Source of the DNA: Microvirga sp052114605
Lineage (GTDB): Bacteria > Pseudomonadota > Alphaproteobacteria > Rhizobiales > Beijerinckiaceae
Assembly (NCBI RefSeq): GCF_052114605.1
Contig: NZ_JBFRFB010000012.1
Location: forward strand, 83,999 to 147,998
Direction of reading: 5' to 3'
DNA: 64,000 nt
This document shows, in pieces, positions 7,880 to 17,637 of this stretch; positions within the stretch are counted from its first letter, which is position 1, and each line of letters begins with the position of its first letter. The notes below the pieces were generated by a model. That model was not told the DNA's origin. It did not search any database and saw only the letters and a list, made by a program, of their open reading frames with translations. Both the position numbers and the translations under genes were made by a program.

Positions 7880-9999
7880 CAAGTAGCGCCATAACGGTTG
7901 CGGCCCTGGTCCTGGGCTTCGCGGCCATCGCGCAGCAGGGCGGCTCCGGCCAGTCCCCTGCACCCGCGCCTGCGCCTAATCCCACGGCGCCGCCTGCACG
8001 GAACGCGCTTCCTCAGGTCGACGAATCAGCTTTGCGCTATTTCGCATCGCAAGGCGACACGCGGCGCGTGAACGCGGAGATCGCGCGCCTTCGCGCGCTC
8101 TATCCCAACTGGAATCCGCCGAGCGATCTCTCACAGCTCTCATCGGGCGGTGGGCAGACGCCTGTCGATCCGATCATCGACCGGCTGTGGGAGCTTTATC
8201 GCGAAGACAAGATCGCGGATGTACGGGCCACCATTGCCGAGCGCCAATCCTCCGATCCCAACTGGCAGCCGCCGCAGGAACTGCTCATCGCGCTCGAATC
8301 GGTCGAGGCCCGCCGCCGCCTGACCAATGCTTCCGATGCCGGACAATGGCGCACCGTGCTCTCGGTCGCGACTGAGACACCGGCCCTCTTGACCTGCGCG
8401 AACGTGGACGTGATGTGGCGCGTGGCCGAGGCCTTCGCCAAAACCGACCAGCCCAACCGCGCGCGCGACGTCTATACTTATCTCATGACCAGCTGCACCA
8501 ATCCGGGCGAGCGCCTGGCGACGTTGCAGAAGGCGCTGGAGTTCCTGCCCACCAACCAGGTGACGGAACTCCTTCAGCACGAGCGCAAGACCGGCACCGA
8601 GATCGACAATTTCGACTCCATCCGCGAGGAGCTTGCGCGCCGCCGCGTCGAGGCCGCCTCGAATGACGGCAAGACAACCGCGACGCCCGAGGATCTGGCA
8701 GCTGTCGAGCGTCTGGCCCGCGGCACCGAGGAAGCTGGCCCGGTTCTCGTGCTCGGATGGTACAATTATCATCACGGCAATCCGGCCCGCGCGCTCGAGC
8801 TCTTCAAGACCGCCTTGGATCGCAAAGGCGGCCCGAAGGCGGCGGAGGGCTATGCCATGTCCTTACGCGCGCTGGAGCGGCTCGTGGAAGCCGAGGCCTT
8901 CGCCTATGAATGGCGCGAGCAGGCTCCGGAAAACATGAAGGTGTACCTGGACATCGCGACGGCCCTTCTGAGCCAGGACCCGCCGCCGCGTCTCGACGCG
9001 CGCGTCGTGGCCCGCATCGTCCCCGTCGTCACGGGCCAGCGCTTCCCCGACGGCGCGCAGGCGCTCGGCTGGTACTCCTACAACACCAACCAGCTCCAGA
9101 CGGCGCGCGACTGGTTCCGCCAGGCGCTGTCCTGGAAACCCGATGACGAGCCTTCCGCCTACGGCCAGGCCCTGTCCACCCAGCGCATGAACGACCGCGC
9201 GGGCTTCAACGCCATCGCCACGCAATGGCGCGGTCGCTCGGAGCGCATCGCTGACCTCGCCGACGGCACCCTTCGCGGACAGGCGGCGCAGCCGAGCCTT
9301 CCCGCCACGCAACAGGCTCGCACCGTCGAGATGACGCCGGCACCGCGCTCCGTCCCGGCCCCTGTGGAAGAGCAGCCCCGTGTGGTCGTGCAGCGCAACA
9401 CCTATCAGGCCGAAGCCGCGCCCATGCGCGAAACCGTCGTCGAGACCCGCACCACGCAGGGCAGCGCGGGCGGACGGCGCAACTGCATCATGACCCGCAA
9501 TGCGGAAGGCCTCTCGCCGGATGCGGCCCTCGGGCTCGGCTGGTGCCTGATGGAAGCCAACCGCCCGTTAGAGGCGGTCAACGCCTTCGACCAGGCCGTG
9601 CGCCGCGGCAGCGGCCGCACCCGCGAGGAGGCGGCCTACGGCAAGTCACTGGCCTATCTGCGCAAGAACCTCACCTCCGAGGCCGCCGTTGCGGCGGCAC
9701 AAGCCCCCCAGACCGGCGAGCGCCGGGTGGAGCTGGGGGCCTCCATTCTCACCCAGCGCGCGCTGGCCGCCTATCGCGACGGGCGCTATACGGAAACGCT
9801 CCTGGCGCTGAGCGAGCGAGCCCGCCTCGTGCCCGAGCAGAACGACCTCATGCTGATCCGCGGCTGGTCCTATTTCAGGATGGGCCGCTACGACGACGCC
9901 AGAAAGGTCTTTAAGGCTGTTGAGAAAACAGGCTACTCGGAAGAGGCCGCAGCCGGCCTCAACGCCATTCTCGAAGTCACCTCGAACGTGCGGCAATAA
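7870..9999 (+). CDS. bcsK: TPR-repeat cellulose biosynthesis protein (BcsK-like)
   Basis: A 709-residue exported protein: signal peptide 1-21, a short Pro/Ala linker, then repeated helical hairpins of tetratricopeptide type through the length of the protein, broken by a disordered Pro/Gln stretch near residues 475-540. It occupies the place of BcsC in enterobacterial operons but is far shorter and shows no C-terminal outer-membrane barrel, so it is not BcsC. In the alphaproteobacterial bcsN-A-B-Z operon type the corresponding TPR protein is called BcsK, which is the basis for the symbol. A role as periplasmic scaffold is inferred. The first 10 bases lie inside the end of bcsZ. The operon ends here; the chemosensory genes start 96 bp later on the same strand. 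Confidence 0.75.
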   Translation: MRLASSAITVAALVLGFAAIAQQGGSGQSPAPAPAPNPTAPPARNALPQVDESALRYFASQGDTRRVNAEIARLRALYPNWNPPSDLSQLSSGGGQTPVDPIIDRLWELYREDKIADVRATIAERQSSDPNWQPPQELLIALESVEARRRLTNASDAGQWRTVLSVATETPALLTCANVDVMWRVAEAFAKTDQPNRARDVYTYLMTSCTNPGERLATLQKALEFLPTNQVTELLQHERKTGTEIDNFDSIREELARRRVEAASNDGKTTATPEDLAAVERLARGTEEAGPVLVLGWYNYHHGNPARALELFKTALDRKGGPKAAEGYAMSLRALERLVEAEAFAYEWREQAPENMKVYLDIATALLSQDPPPRLDARVVARIVPVVTGQRFPDGAQALGWYSYNTNQLQTARDWFRQALSWKPDDEPSAYGQALSTQRMNDRAGFNAIATQWRGRSERIADLADGTLRGQAAQPSLPATQQARTVEMTPAPRSVPAPVEEQPRVVVQRNTYQAEAAPMRETVVETRTTQGSAGGRRNCIMTRNAEGLSPDAALGLGWCLMEANRPLEAVNAFDQAVRRGSGRTREEAAYGKSLAYLRKNLTSEAAVAAAQAPQTGERRVELGASILTQRALAAYRDGRYTETLLALSERARLVPEQNDLMLIRGWSYFRMGRYDDARKVFKAVEKTGYSEEAAAGLNAILEVTSNVRQ

Positions 10000-10095
10000 C
10001 CGTTCAGGCCGTTGCCACCCTTCAACGAGTGCCCATATTACCGGGATGCGGGCGCTCGCGTCCCGTTTTCGTTTCCCTCTACCACGACGTGAGCA

Positions 10096-10602
10096 ATGGC
10101 AGGCCTGCAGATCATCACTTTCGACGTTAACGGCACCGCCTGCGCCTTGCGCCGGGAGCAGGTGCGCGAATTGCTGCCGCTGCCGCGCCTCTGGCGGCCG
10201 CCGGCCCTGCCGCGTCCCGTGGCCGGGTTCTTCAATCTCGGCGGCAAGGCGGTTCCAGTCATCCGTCTCGATGTGCTCTTCGGTCTGGACGGCAAGCAGG
10301 AGGACGGCGAGGCCGCTCTGTACCGGCACCTGATGATCGTCCAGGTGCCCGGACAGGCGGAGCCCCTCGCGCTCCTCGCGGACCGGGTGCTCGATGTAGC
10401 GACTATCGCAGGCACGCAGCTCTCGCCCGTTCGTGAAGGCAACAGCCTGAACGGATGCGTCGAGGCGGAGATCACGCTTGGATCGCGCCTCGTGCATCTC
10501 TTGTCCCTGGATCGCCTGCTCTTCGAACAAGAGCAGAAGGCCCTGGCCGAGCTGGGACGCCACGCACAAAGCCGCCTCGGTGAATGGACGGTTCCGGCCT
10601 GA
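10096..10602 (+). CDS. CheW-type coupling protein, first of two
   Basis: 168-residue CheW-domain protein (two beta barrels; motifs such as FDVNGTACALRREQV, GFFNLGGKAVPVIRL and LALLADRV). It should link receptor tips to the CheA kinase in the cytoplasm. First gene of an eight-gene same-strand operon. It corresponds in position to WspB in the Wsp system or CheW3 in Rhodospirillum centenum. Its stop overlaps the next start as TGATG, giving translational coupling. Confidence 0.88.
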   Translation: MAGLQIITFDVNGTACALRREQVRELLPLPRLWRPPALPRPVAGFFNLGGKAVPVIRLDVLFGLDGKQEDGEAALYRHLMIVQVPGQAEPLALLADRVLDVATIAGTQLSPVREGNSLNGCVEAEITLGSRLVHLLSLDRLLFEQEQKALAELGRHAQSRLGEWTVPA

Positions 10603-12047
10603 TGGCCGCGAAGTCCTTCTCCAATCCCCTGCTCGATGCCGGCTTTCCCAAACTGAAAAGCCGCATCATCGAGCGCACGGGACACTTTTATTATCAGGAC
10701 AAGGACGACCTTCTCTGGGAGCGGGTGCGCAAGCGCATGCGCGCCACCTCAACAGGCGATTCCACGCAATATCTCGCCCTCCTCGATGACAGGATTTCCG
10801 GCCCCGCGGAATGGACGAAGCTCGAAGCCGAAATCACCATCGGCGAGACGTTCTTCTTCCGCTACGCGGAGCAGTTCACCGCGCTTCGCGACACGATCCT
10901 GCCTGAGATCATCGAGCGCAAGCAGGAGCAGGGCGAGAGACGCCTGCGCATCTGGAGCGCGGGCTGCGCCACGGGCGCCGAGCCCTATTCGCTCGCGATC
11001 CTGGTCAGCGAGCTGCTGGGCCCGCAGCTCGAACAATGGCGCACCACCATCGTCGGAACGGACATCAACGAAAGCTTCATGGAGGTGGCGCGGCAGGCGC
11101 GCTTCGGCAAATGGGCCCTGCGCTCCATGCAGCCGCAGGAACGCGACCGCTACTTCCTGCCCGGGAAAGGCGAGCAATGGCAGCTGCGGCCGGAATTCCG
11201 GTCTCTCGTGCGTTTCGAACGGCACAATCTGCTGAGCCTTCTCGATGGAACATCGCCGCTGGAATTCAGCGAATTCGATCTCATTCTCTGCCGCAACGTC
11301 CTGATCTATTTCCATCCCGACACGGTCACCCAGGTCGTCCAGGCCCTGCGCGACTGTCTTGCCGACAGGGGCTGGATGCTGCTCGGCCACGCGGAACCTA
11401 ACCCCGCCTTCGCCAACATGATGCAGGCGCTCAGCTTGCCCGGAACCGTCGCCTACCGGCAGGGGGCCGGCGAGGCTCCGCCACCCAGGGAGAAAGCGCC
11501 GGAGTCATGGGCGCCGTTGATCCCGCTTCCGGAAAAGCCTGCGGCACAGCCGAAACGCCCTGTCCCGGTCCGCACCACCCAACCGCCGCCCGCTCCCGCG
11601 CCGCAATCTCTCCCAGAGCCCTCCGAGCCGGATTCCCTGCTCGATCAGGTGAGGGACCTCGCCAATCTGGGGGATTTCAGGACGGCCCAGACCCTCTGCA
11701 CCCGGGCGCTTGGCGTGCATCCCCTCAATCCGGCCCTCCATCTCTATCAGGGCCTCATCGCGCAGGCGTTGAATCGGCCCGAGGAAGCCGAGAAGTGCTT
11801 CCTTAAAGGCATCTATCTCGATACAAGCTTTGCCATGGCTCACTACCATCTCGGACTCCTGCTGCTTGCCGAGGGGCGGCCCAGCCCTGGGCGGCGCTCC
11901 CTCACCAATGCGGCCAGCATTGCCGCCGGCTTAGCCGACGATCAAGAGATGGCCGAAGGGGACGGCCTGACGGCCCGCGACCTGCGCAATCTCGTCCGCA
12001 TCCATCTTGAGGCGGCCACGCGAAGCGAACGGAAGGGACGCCGATGA
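10602..12047 (+). CDS. CheR methyltransferase with C-terminal TPR region
   Basis: 481-residue chemoreceptor glutamate methyltransferase. The N-terminal helical and SAM-binding domains occupy about the first 270 residues, with the SAM loop WSAGCATGAEPYS and the FDLILCRNVLIYF motif of CheR. A Pro-rich linker follows (about 285-345), then two or three TPR units to the end. CheR-linker-TPR architecture is the WspC type, which methylates its dedicated receptor and does not need a pentapeptide tether. Start: ATG 10602 overlaps the previous stop (TGATG); ATG 10584 is an in-frame alternative adding six residues. Overlaps the next gene by four bases. Confidence 0.92.
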   Translation: MAAKSFSNPLLDAGFPKLKSRIIERTGHFYYQDKDDLLWERVRKRMRATSTGDSTQYLALLDDRISGPAEWTKLEAEITIGETFFFRYAEQFTALRDTILPEIIERKQEQGERRLRIWSAGCATGAEPYSLAILVSELLGPQLEQWRTTIVGTDINESFMEVARQARFGKWALRSMQPQERDRYFLPGKGEQWQLRPEFRSLVRFERHNLLSLLDGTSPLEFSEFDLILCRNVLIYFHPDTVTQVVQALRDCLADRGWMLLGHAEPNPAFANMMQALSLPGTVAYRQGAGEAPPPREKAPESWAPLIPLPEKPAAQPKRPVPVRTTQPPPAPAPQSLPEPSEPDSLLDQVRDLANLGDFRTAQTLCTRALGVHPLNPALHLYQGLIAQALNRPEEAEKCFLKGIYLDTSFAMAHYHLGLLLLAEGRPSPGRRSLTNAASIAAGLADDQEMAEGDGLTARDLRNLVRIHLEAATRSERKGRR

Positions 12048-12637
12048 AACGAGCCCTGCAGCGCAAGCTGATCAACGTCGCGCGAACGAAAGCCCGCTCC
12101 GCGGAGGAACGGGCGCGCCAGATCCTGGACGAGCGCACGGCGCGGCTGGCCGAACGCGGCGGGCTCGAGCCCATCGTCGAGCCAGACCGAGCCCTGATCT
12201 GCGCCGCCGGGGGCGAGCATTTCGGCGTTTCCCTGAATGCCATCGCCGAAATCCTGCCCTATCGCGAATGCGTGCCGGTGCCTGACGGGCCGCCGGCCAT
12301 GGTCGGCGTCTTCGGCCGCAACGGCCAGTTGGTCAGCGTGCTCGATCTGGCCCTGGCCTTGGGCCTGCAACCGAGCGCCAACGAGGACGGCACATGGCAT
12401 CTCGTGATGCTGCGCCAGAGCCAGCCCCAGGTTGCCCTGAAGGTTGAACGGGCCTATGCCGTGTCCGAAATCCTGCCGCTGGCCGAGACCGAGGCCGGCA
12501 CATTCCGCAACGAGGCGGTGATCGGTTACGCGAAAGCTCTGTCCAGCTTTGCCGACGAGGAAAGAGTCCTATCTCTGCTCGATACCGCCCGCCTCCTTCG
12601 TCCTTTCCTGCCTTCTTCCCCTGTTCCTGGAGTTTGA
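12044..12637 (+). CDS. CheW-type coupling protein, second (WspD-like)
   Basis: 197-residue CheW-domain protein with an Arg/Glu-rich helical N-terminal extension of about 50 residues before the CheW fold (CAAGGEHFGVSLNAIAEIL; VGVFGRNGQLVSVLDLAL). Two CheW proteins flanking the CheR gene is the Wsp-like arrangement. The start overlaps cheR by four bases; the stop is one base before the GTG of the receptor gene. Confidence 0.87.
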   Translation: MKRALQRKLINVARTKARSAEERARQILDERTARLAERGGLEPIVEPDRALICAAGGEHFGVSLNAIAEILPYRECVPVPDGPPAMVGVFGRNGQLVSVLDLALALGLQPSANEDGTWHLVMLRQSQPQVALKVERAYAVSEILPLAETEAGTFRNEAVIGYAKALSSFADEERVLSLLDTARLLRPFLPSSPVPGV

Positions 12638-12638
12638 C

Positions 12639-14315
12639 GTGACGATCTCGATCGCCAACCGCATCCTTCTCGGCTTCGCCGTCATCCTCGCGCTGATGGT
12701 CGGGCTCGGCTTCTATGCCATCAACCAGCTCGACGACGTGCGGCAATCCACCGAGACGATCGTGACCCGCGACCTCACCCTCATGCGCCAGATCGAGCGT
12801 GTCGGCGATCAGCAGAACACCATGCGCGGCCTGCGGGAGGAAATCCTCTCCCGCTACCTTCTCCGCTCGCTCGGCCAGCAGCAGGCCTCAGCCGAGGATG
12901 TCGCGCGCGCCTGGCAGCAGGAGGCCGCATCGACCGAAGCCTCGCTTGCGCAGACCACCGCCATGGTCAACGAGTTCGTCTCCCGCTCGGTGAACCAGCA
13001 GCGCGCCGATGCATGGCGACGGATCGGCGAGCAGCTCACCCGCGCGAACACCGATCTTCGCCAGCTGCGCGCGATGAGCGAGCGGCAGTTTGCGGCCCTT
13101 CAAGCCAATGATCATGCCGGTGTCATGACGACGCGAGACTCGCTCAACACGACACGCGACAGCTGGAACCGCAACCTGGATCAGGCGAGAGGTATTCTCG
13201 GCGAAGCCATCGCGCTTGGACAGCAGCGTGTGAGCGAAGTCTATGAGCAGAGCCGGATGTCGATCATTCTCGCCATTGCGGGCGCTGCTCTTCTCGGCCT
13301 CATCATCTCCTATGCGCTGCGCTCTTCCATCGTCGGGCCGCTGACCACCTTCATGGCGTTCGTCGAGAGGGTCGGACGCGGAGAGCTCAGCGGCGAAAAG
13401 GCTCTGACCGGCAAGGACGAGATCGGGCATCTCGGCGCGACCCTCAACACCATGGTCGAGGGCTTGAGCCAATTGGCTCGCCAGAGCCGCGAGGCCACCG
13501 AAAATCTCAATGCGGCAGCAGCCGAGATCCGCGCTTCGACGCAGGAGCAGGCGGCCTCCGTCGAGGAGCAGCTTGCGGCGGTGCAGGAGACGGCGGCGAC
13601 AGTGGACGAAATCACCCATTCCGGCACGCAGATCGGCAAGCGCGCGCAGGAAGTGATTGCCTCCGCGCAGGCCGCGGCCCAGACCAGCATGGCCGGATTG
13701 CAGGCGGTGGACGAAACCACGCGTGCCATGGATTCCATCCGCGAGCAGGCGGAAGCGGTGGCCGAGAACATCGTGGCGCTGAGCGAGAAGACGCAGGCTG
13801 TCGGCGAGATCATCGCGTCGGTCAACGACATTTCCGAGCGCACGCATCTTCTGGCGCTCAACGCCGCCATCGAGGCTGCAGCGGCAGGCGAGAACGGCCG
13901 CAGCTTCGCGGTCGTGGCGTCCGAGATGAAATCGCTCGCCGATCAGGCGAAGGATGCGACGATGCAGGTGCGCTCGATCCTCGGCGACATCCAGCGCGGC
14001 ATCAATTCGTCGGTGATGCTCACCGAGGAAGCCGTGAAGCGCGTCGCGGCCGGCAAGGAACGCACCGACATCACGCAGCAGACCATCACCGGCATTTCCG
14101 GACAGATTCAGGAAAGCGTGCAGACGTTCCAGCAGATCGTCGCCTCCACAAACCAGCAGCAGCTCGGCATCGAGCAGGTGATGGGCGCGCTTCAGAACAT
14201 CCGTCAGGCGAGCCAGCAGACGGCGGCGGGTACACGCCAGCTCGACATGGCGGCGGCCAACCTCTCCGAACTCTCGCAGCAGCTCCTCGGCCTCGCCGAG
14301 CGCTACCGCGTGTAG
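12639..14315 (+). CDS. Transmembrane methyl-accepting chemoreceptor
   Basis: 558-residue receptor: TM1 about residues 8-28, a periplasmic domain of about 178 residues predicted to be a four-helix bundle (Gln/Arg/Glu-rich helices, no PAS or Cache motif seen), and TM2 about 207-228. A HAMP domain (PLTTFMAFVERVGRGELSG) and a long signalling coiled coil follow. The conserved hairpin reads ERTHLLALNAAIEAA then GENGRSFAVVASEM, which binds CheA and CheW. GTG at 12639 is chosen because it lies just after the cheW stop and places TM1 at the N-terminus; the frame is open further upstream inside cheW. The ligand or stimulus is unknown; four-helix-bundle receptors of this operon type have been linked to surface or contact sensing (WspA). 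Confidence 0.93.
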   Translation: MTISIANRILLGFAVILALMVGLGFYAINQLDDVRQSTETIVTRDLTLMRQIERVGDQQNTMRGLREEILSRYLLRSLGQQQASAEDVARAWQQEAASTEASLAQTTAMVNEFVSRSVNQQRADAWRRIGEQLTRANTDLRQLRAMSERQFAALQANDHAGVMTTRDSLNTTRDSWNRNLDQARGILGEAIALGQQRVSEVYEQSRMSIILAIAGAALLGLIISYALRSSIVGPLTTFMAFVERVGRGELSGEKALTGKDEIGHLGATLNTMVEGLSQLARQSREATENLNAAAAEIRASTQEQAASVEEQLAAVQETAATVDEITHSGTQIGKRAQEVIASAQAAAQTSMAGLQAVDETTRAMDSIREQAEAVAENIVALSEKTQAVGEIIASVNDISERTHLLALNAAIEAAAAGENGRSFAVVASEMKSLADQAKDATMQVRSILGDIQRGINSSVMLTEEAVKRVAAGKERTDITQQTITGISGQIQESVQTFQQIVASTNQQQLGIEQVMGALQNIRQASQQTAAGTRQLDMAAANLSELSQQLLGLAERYRV

Positions 14316-14347
14316 ACCGGCGCGGTCGATGTGAGGACGAGCGCAAA

Positions 14348-16567
14348 GTGACGGATATCCGCAAGCAATTGCTGGCCGCCTTCGATGTGGAGCATCGGGA
14401 GCATCTGCATGCGATCCGTGTCGCCCTCGACAATGCGGGGCGAGGCCAGATCGACCTGACGGATGTCTTTCGCCGTGCGCACAGCCTGAAGGGCGCCGCC
14501 CGCGCCGTCGATCTGCCTGCCGTGGAAGAGGTCGCGCATCAGCTCGAAGCGCTCTTCTCGCAAGTGCTCGACGGCGAGCGTTCCCTCGACGACCCCACCA
14601 TTGCCACGGTACGCCGCGACCTTGATACCATCGAAGATCTCGTCGCGAATGTTCTGCGCCCGCAGGGAGAACCCGCCGCCGCATCCAAGCCTGCGCCGCC
14701 ACAGCCGAAAGGCCCCGCGCCTGAGGTGAAAGCGACCGCGCCTGCAAAGCAGGAACCCTCACCATCCGCTGAAAGCGCCGGCGCCTATCTTCGCGTGTCG
14801 GCGGATCAGATGGAGGATCTGTCCGGTTCCATGCACCAGCTTCTCGCGGAGCTGCAGGCGGATGAGGCCATCAACGACACGCTGCGTCAGATCGAGCTGG
14901 AGGCGCGCAGCCTCAGGCGAAGCTGGGAGCAGCTTCATGCGCAGGCCGCTATCATGGCATCCTCCGCGCAGTCGGGCGCCGATGCGCCCGCGCGCGCCGG
15001 CGCATCCTTCACGCCGCGCCTTCGCGATTTCGACCAGAACCTGAAGACGCTGCTGCGCGGCCTGTCCAATCTCTCCCGCGAGCAGCGGCAATCCGCCTGG
15101 TCCATCGGTCAGGCGGCGCGGCAGGTGCGCGAGGATATCGACCGCATTTCGCTCGTGTCGGCGGAAACGGTGTTCGGTAGCTTCGGCCACATGGTGCGCG
15201 AAATCGCGCGCAATGAAGGCCGCGACGTGTATGTGCGCAGCATCGGCCTCGACATCCAGGCCGACCGCCAGGTCCTTCAGGCGCTGAAGGACCCGGTGAT
15301 GCATCTGTTGCGCAACGCCGTGAGCCACGGCGCGGAACCCGTCGCCGAGCGCATCGCCAAAGGCAAGCCGGAGCGCACGGAGGTGACGCTCGAACTTGCC
15401 TCGCGCAACGGACGCCTGACCATCAGCATCCGCGACGACGGGCGCGGCCCCGATCTCCAGCGTATCGAGCAGGTCGCCGTCGAGCGCGGCCTTATCCCGC
15501 CGCGCCTGGAAGGCAACCCGCCGCCGATGATCGATCAGCTGCTCTCGCTGGTCTTCGCGCCCGGCTTCTCGACCGCGGACGAGGTCGATCGCCTCTCGGG
15601 CCGCGGCATTGGCCTCTCCGTGGTGGCGGAAGCGGTGCGCAAGATGCAGGGCTCGGTTCTGCTGCGGCCACGCTTTCCCGCCGGCACCGAGGTTCTGCTG
15701 AACGTGCCCTTCACCGCTGCGCGCCAGCCTCTCCTGTTGATGGAGGCGGAAGGGCGCATGTTCGGATTGCCGGCCCATGCGGTGGTGCGCCTGCTGCGGC
15801 TGAGCACGAGTTCCCTCGAACATGTGGAGGGACGTCCTGCCGCACGGATCGAGATCGAGGGGCAAGACGTTGTGACTCCTGTGATCGCCCTTGCAGCCCT
15901 CACAGGATCCGCCAATGCCCCCATCCCCACCGAGGCCGGGAGCGTGAAAGCCGTGCTCATCCGCCATGGCTCCCGCACCTGCGCCCTTGCCGTCAACGCG
16001 TTCCATGACGTGCGCACCACGCTCGTCAGCGACGTGCAGGCCATCGGCTTGAGCGAAATGGTGTCCGGAACGATTCTCCTCGAGAACGAAATGCCCGCGC
16101 TCGTGCTCAGCCCCGAGCGCCTGATCGACCATTGGGTCCGGAACGAAAGCAGGCTCGCCGCCGCGGGCCTCGGCCTAGCCGTCGAGGCGACACAACAGGC
16201 CCGGACGATCCTGGTGGTGGACGATTCCATCACCACCCGGACGCTCGAAAAGAGCATCCTGGAGGCTCAGGGCTATCAGGTGCTTCTCAGTGTCGACGGC
16301 CTCGATGCGCTCAATGTGCTGCGGTCGGGCGAAGCGATCATCGATCTCGTCATCGCGGACGTGGAAATGCCGCGCATGGACGGCTTCGGCCTGCTCCAAG
16401 CCATCAAGACTGATCCGCGCCTCTCGGCCCTCCCGGTCATCCTTATGACCTCGCGGGCTGACCCGGAAGATGTGCGCAAGGGTCTCGATCTCGGAGCGAG
16501 CGCCTATATTACCAAGCAGAAGTTCGACCAGCGCGAGTTGCTGGCGACGATCGGGCAGGTTTTATGA
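14348..16567 (+). CDS. Hybrid CheA kinase with C-terminal receiver (CheA3/WspE type)
   Basis: 739 residues. The N-terminal Hpt domain has the phosphorylatable histidine in HSLKGAAR (His45). An Ala/Pro-rich linker follows (about 100-140), then the dimerisation helices, the HATPase domain (N box LLRNAVSHG, G1 box DDGRGPD, G2 near SGRGIGLSVV) and a CheW-like regulatory domain. A fused receiver has phosphoacceptor Asp671 (IADVEMPRMDG). No separate P2 domain is apparent. CheA-receiver fusions are typical of Wsp and alternative-function systems, where the receiver acts as a phosphate sink or relay. GTG start at 14348, 32 bp after the receptor gene. Overlaps cheB by four bases. Confidence 0.94.
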   Translation: MTDIRKQLLAAFDVEHREHLHAIRVALDNAGRGQIDLTDVFRRAHSLKGAARAVDLPAVEEVAHQLEALFSQVLDGERSLDDPTIATVRRDLDTIEDLVANVLRPQGEPAAASKPAPPQPKGPAPEVKATAPAKQEPSPSAESAGAYLRVSADQMEDLSGSMHQLLAELQADEAINDTLRQIELEARSLRRSWEQLHAQAAIMASSAQSGADAPARAGASFTPRLRDFDQNLKTLLRGLSNLSREQRQSAWSIGQAARQVREDIDRISLVSAETVFGSFGHMVREIARNEGRDVYVRSIGLDIQADRQVLQALKDPVMHLLRNAVSHGAEPVAERIAKGKPERTEVTLELASRNGRLTISIRDDGRGPDLQRIEQVAVERGLIPPRLEGNPPPMIDQLLSLVFAPGFSTADEVDRLSGRGIGLSVVAEAVRKMQGSVLLRPRFPAGTEVLLNVPFTAARQPLLLMEAEGRMFGLPAHAVVRLLRLSTSSLEHVEGRPAARIEIEGQDVVTPVIALAALTGSANAPIPTEAGSVKAVLIRHGSRTCALAVNAFHDVRTTLVSDVQAIGLSEMVSGTILLENEMPALVLSPERLIDHWVRNESRLAAAGLGLAVEATQQARTILVVDDSITTRTLEKSILEAQGYQVLLSVDGLDALNVLRSGEAIIDLVIADVEMPRMDGFGLLQAIKTDPRLSALPVILMTSRADPEDVRKGLDLGASAYITKQKFDQRELLATIGQVL

Positions 16568-17637
16568 GCGACTCGTCTCAATCGCGGGTCAGGGTGATGG
16601 TCGTCGAGGATTCCCTCGTCGTCCGGCAGCTGCTCGTCCACATCATTTCCCGGGATCCGCGCCTCACAGTCGCCGCCGCCGTGGAATCGGCGGAAGAAGC
16701 GCTCCAAGAGATCGACCGCGTTCAACCGGATGTGATCTCGATGGATATCCGCCTTCCGGGCATGGACGGGCTGGAAGCCACCCGCCGCATCATGACGGAA
16801 CGCCCGACCCCCATCGTGGTGATCGCCGACAGCATCGAGGATTCCTCCCTCAAGATCTCCATGAACGCGCTTCGCGCAGGTGCTCTCACCGTCGTGGAAA
16901 AGCCGGTCGGCGTATCGAGCGCCGGTTATGCGGGCATCGCCGAGACCATCTGCACCCAGCTCTACATCATGAGCCAGGTTCCGGTCGTCCGGCAGCGCTC
17001 CTTCGCCTGGCGTTCAGTGGCTCCCGCATCGGTTTTCAGCCGCGAATCGGAGACGGACCTCTCCCGCCCCAGCATCATGGGCATCGCGGCCTCGACGGGC
17101 GGCCCCCCAGCCCTCGCCAAGGTCCTCGGCAGCCTGCCCGCCGATTTCCCTCTGCCGATTCTCCTCGTCCAGCATATGGGCGCGCCCTTCATGGAGGGGT
17201 TCGCCTCCTGGCTGAACGGGCTGATGCCCCTCGACGTGCGCCTCGCTCAGGATCAGGAAATCCCGGTCGGCGGCCGGGTCTATGTGGCGCCGGGCGACCG
17301 GCATCTCATGCTCTCGCCCGCCGGCACCCTGCGGGTGAGTGGGGAGCCGCCGATCGGCAACCAGCGCCCCTCCGCCACCGCCCTGTTCCGATCGATGGCG
17401 AAGACGGCCGGCCGGCGCGGGCTCGGGGTCATTCTCACCGGCATGGGCGAAGATGGGGCCAAGGGCCTCGTGGAACTGCGCCAGGCCGGCGGATACACCC
17501 TGGCCGAGGACGAGACCACCGCCGTGGTCTACGGCATGCCGGCGGCGGCCCAGCGCATGGGCGGCGCCCGTATCAGCCTGCCCCTCGACCTGATCGCTCC
17601 CCGAATCCTGAGGCTGACACGGGGGGAGGCTGAATGA
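16564..17637 (+). CDS. cheB: CheB protein-glutamate methylesterase/response regulator
   Basis: 357-residue two-domain enzyme that demethylates or deamidates receptor glutamates when phosphorylated. Receiver domain: Asp61 in SMDIRLPGMDG. Methylesterase domain: catalytic Ser177 (AASTGGP), His204 (VQHMG) and Asp297 (GEDGAKGL), all present. With the CheR upstream it gives this operon its own adaptation loop, so the receptor array is expected to respond to changes rather than absolute levels. Four-base overlaps on both sides show tight coupling. Confidence 0.95.
   Translation: MSDSSQSRVRVMVVEDSLVVRQLLVHIISRDPRLTVAAAVESAEEALQEIDRVQPDVISMDIRLPGMDGLEATRRIMTERPTPIVVIADSIEDSSLKISMNALRAGALTVVEKPVGVSSAGYAGIAETICTQLYIMSQVPVVRQRSFAWRSVAPASVFSRESETDLSRPSIMGIAASTGGPPALAKVLGSLPADFPLPILLVQHMGAPFMEGFASWLNGLMPLDVRLAQDQEIPVGGRVYVAPGDRHLMLSPAGTLRVSGEPPIGNQRPSATALFRSMAKTAGRRGLGVILTGMGEDGAKGLVELRQAGGYTLAEDETTAVVYGMPAAAQRMGGARISLPLDLIAPRILRLTRGEAE

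Noticed and set aside
7870..9999. Annotation of the TPR protein as BcsC
   Set aside because: Too short and without the C-terminal outer-membrane barrel; only the TPR part is comparable.
12888..14765. 625-codon minus-strand frame across the receptor gene
   Set aside because: Antisense to the MCP and the start of cheA, with low-complexity Arg/His/Leu composition and no recognisable motifs.
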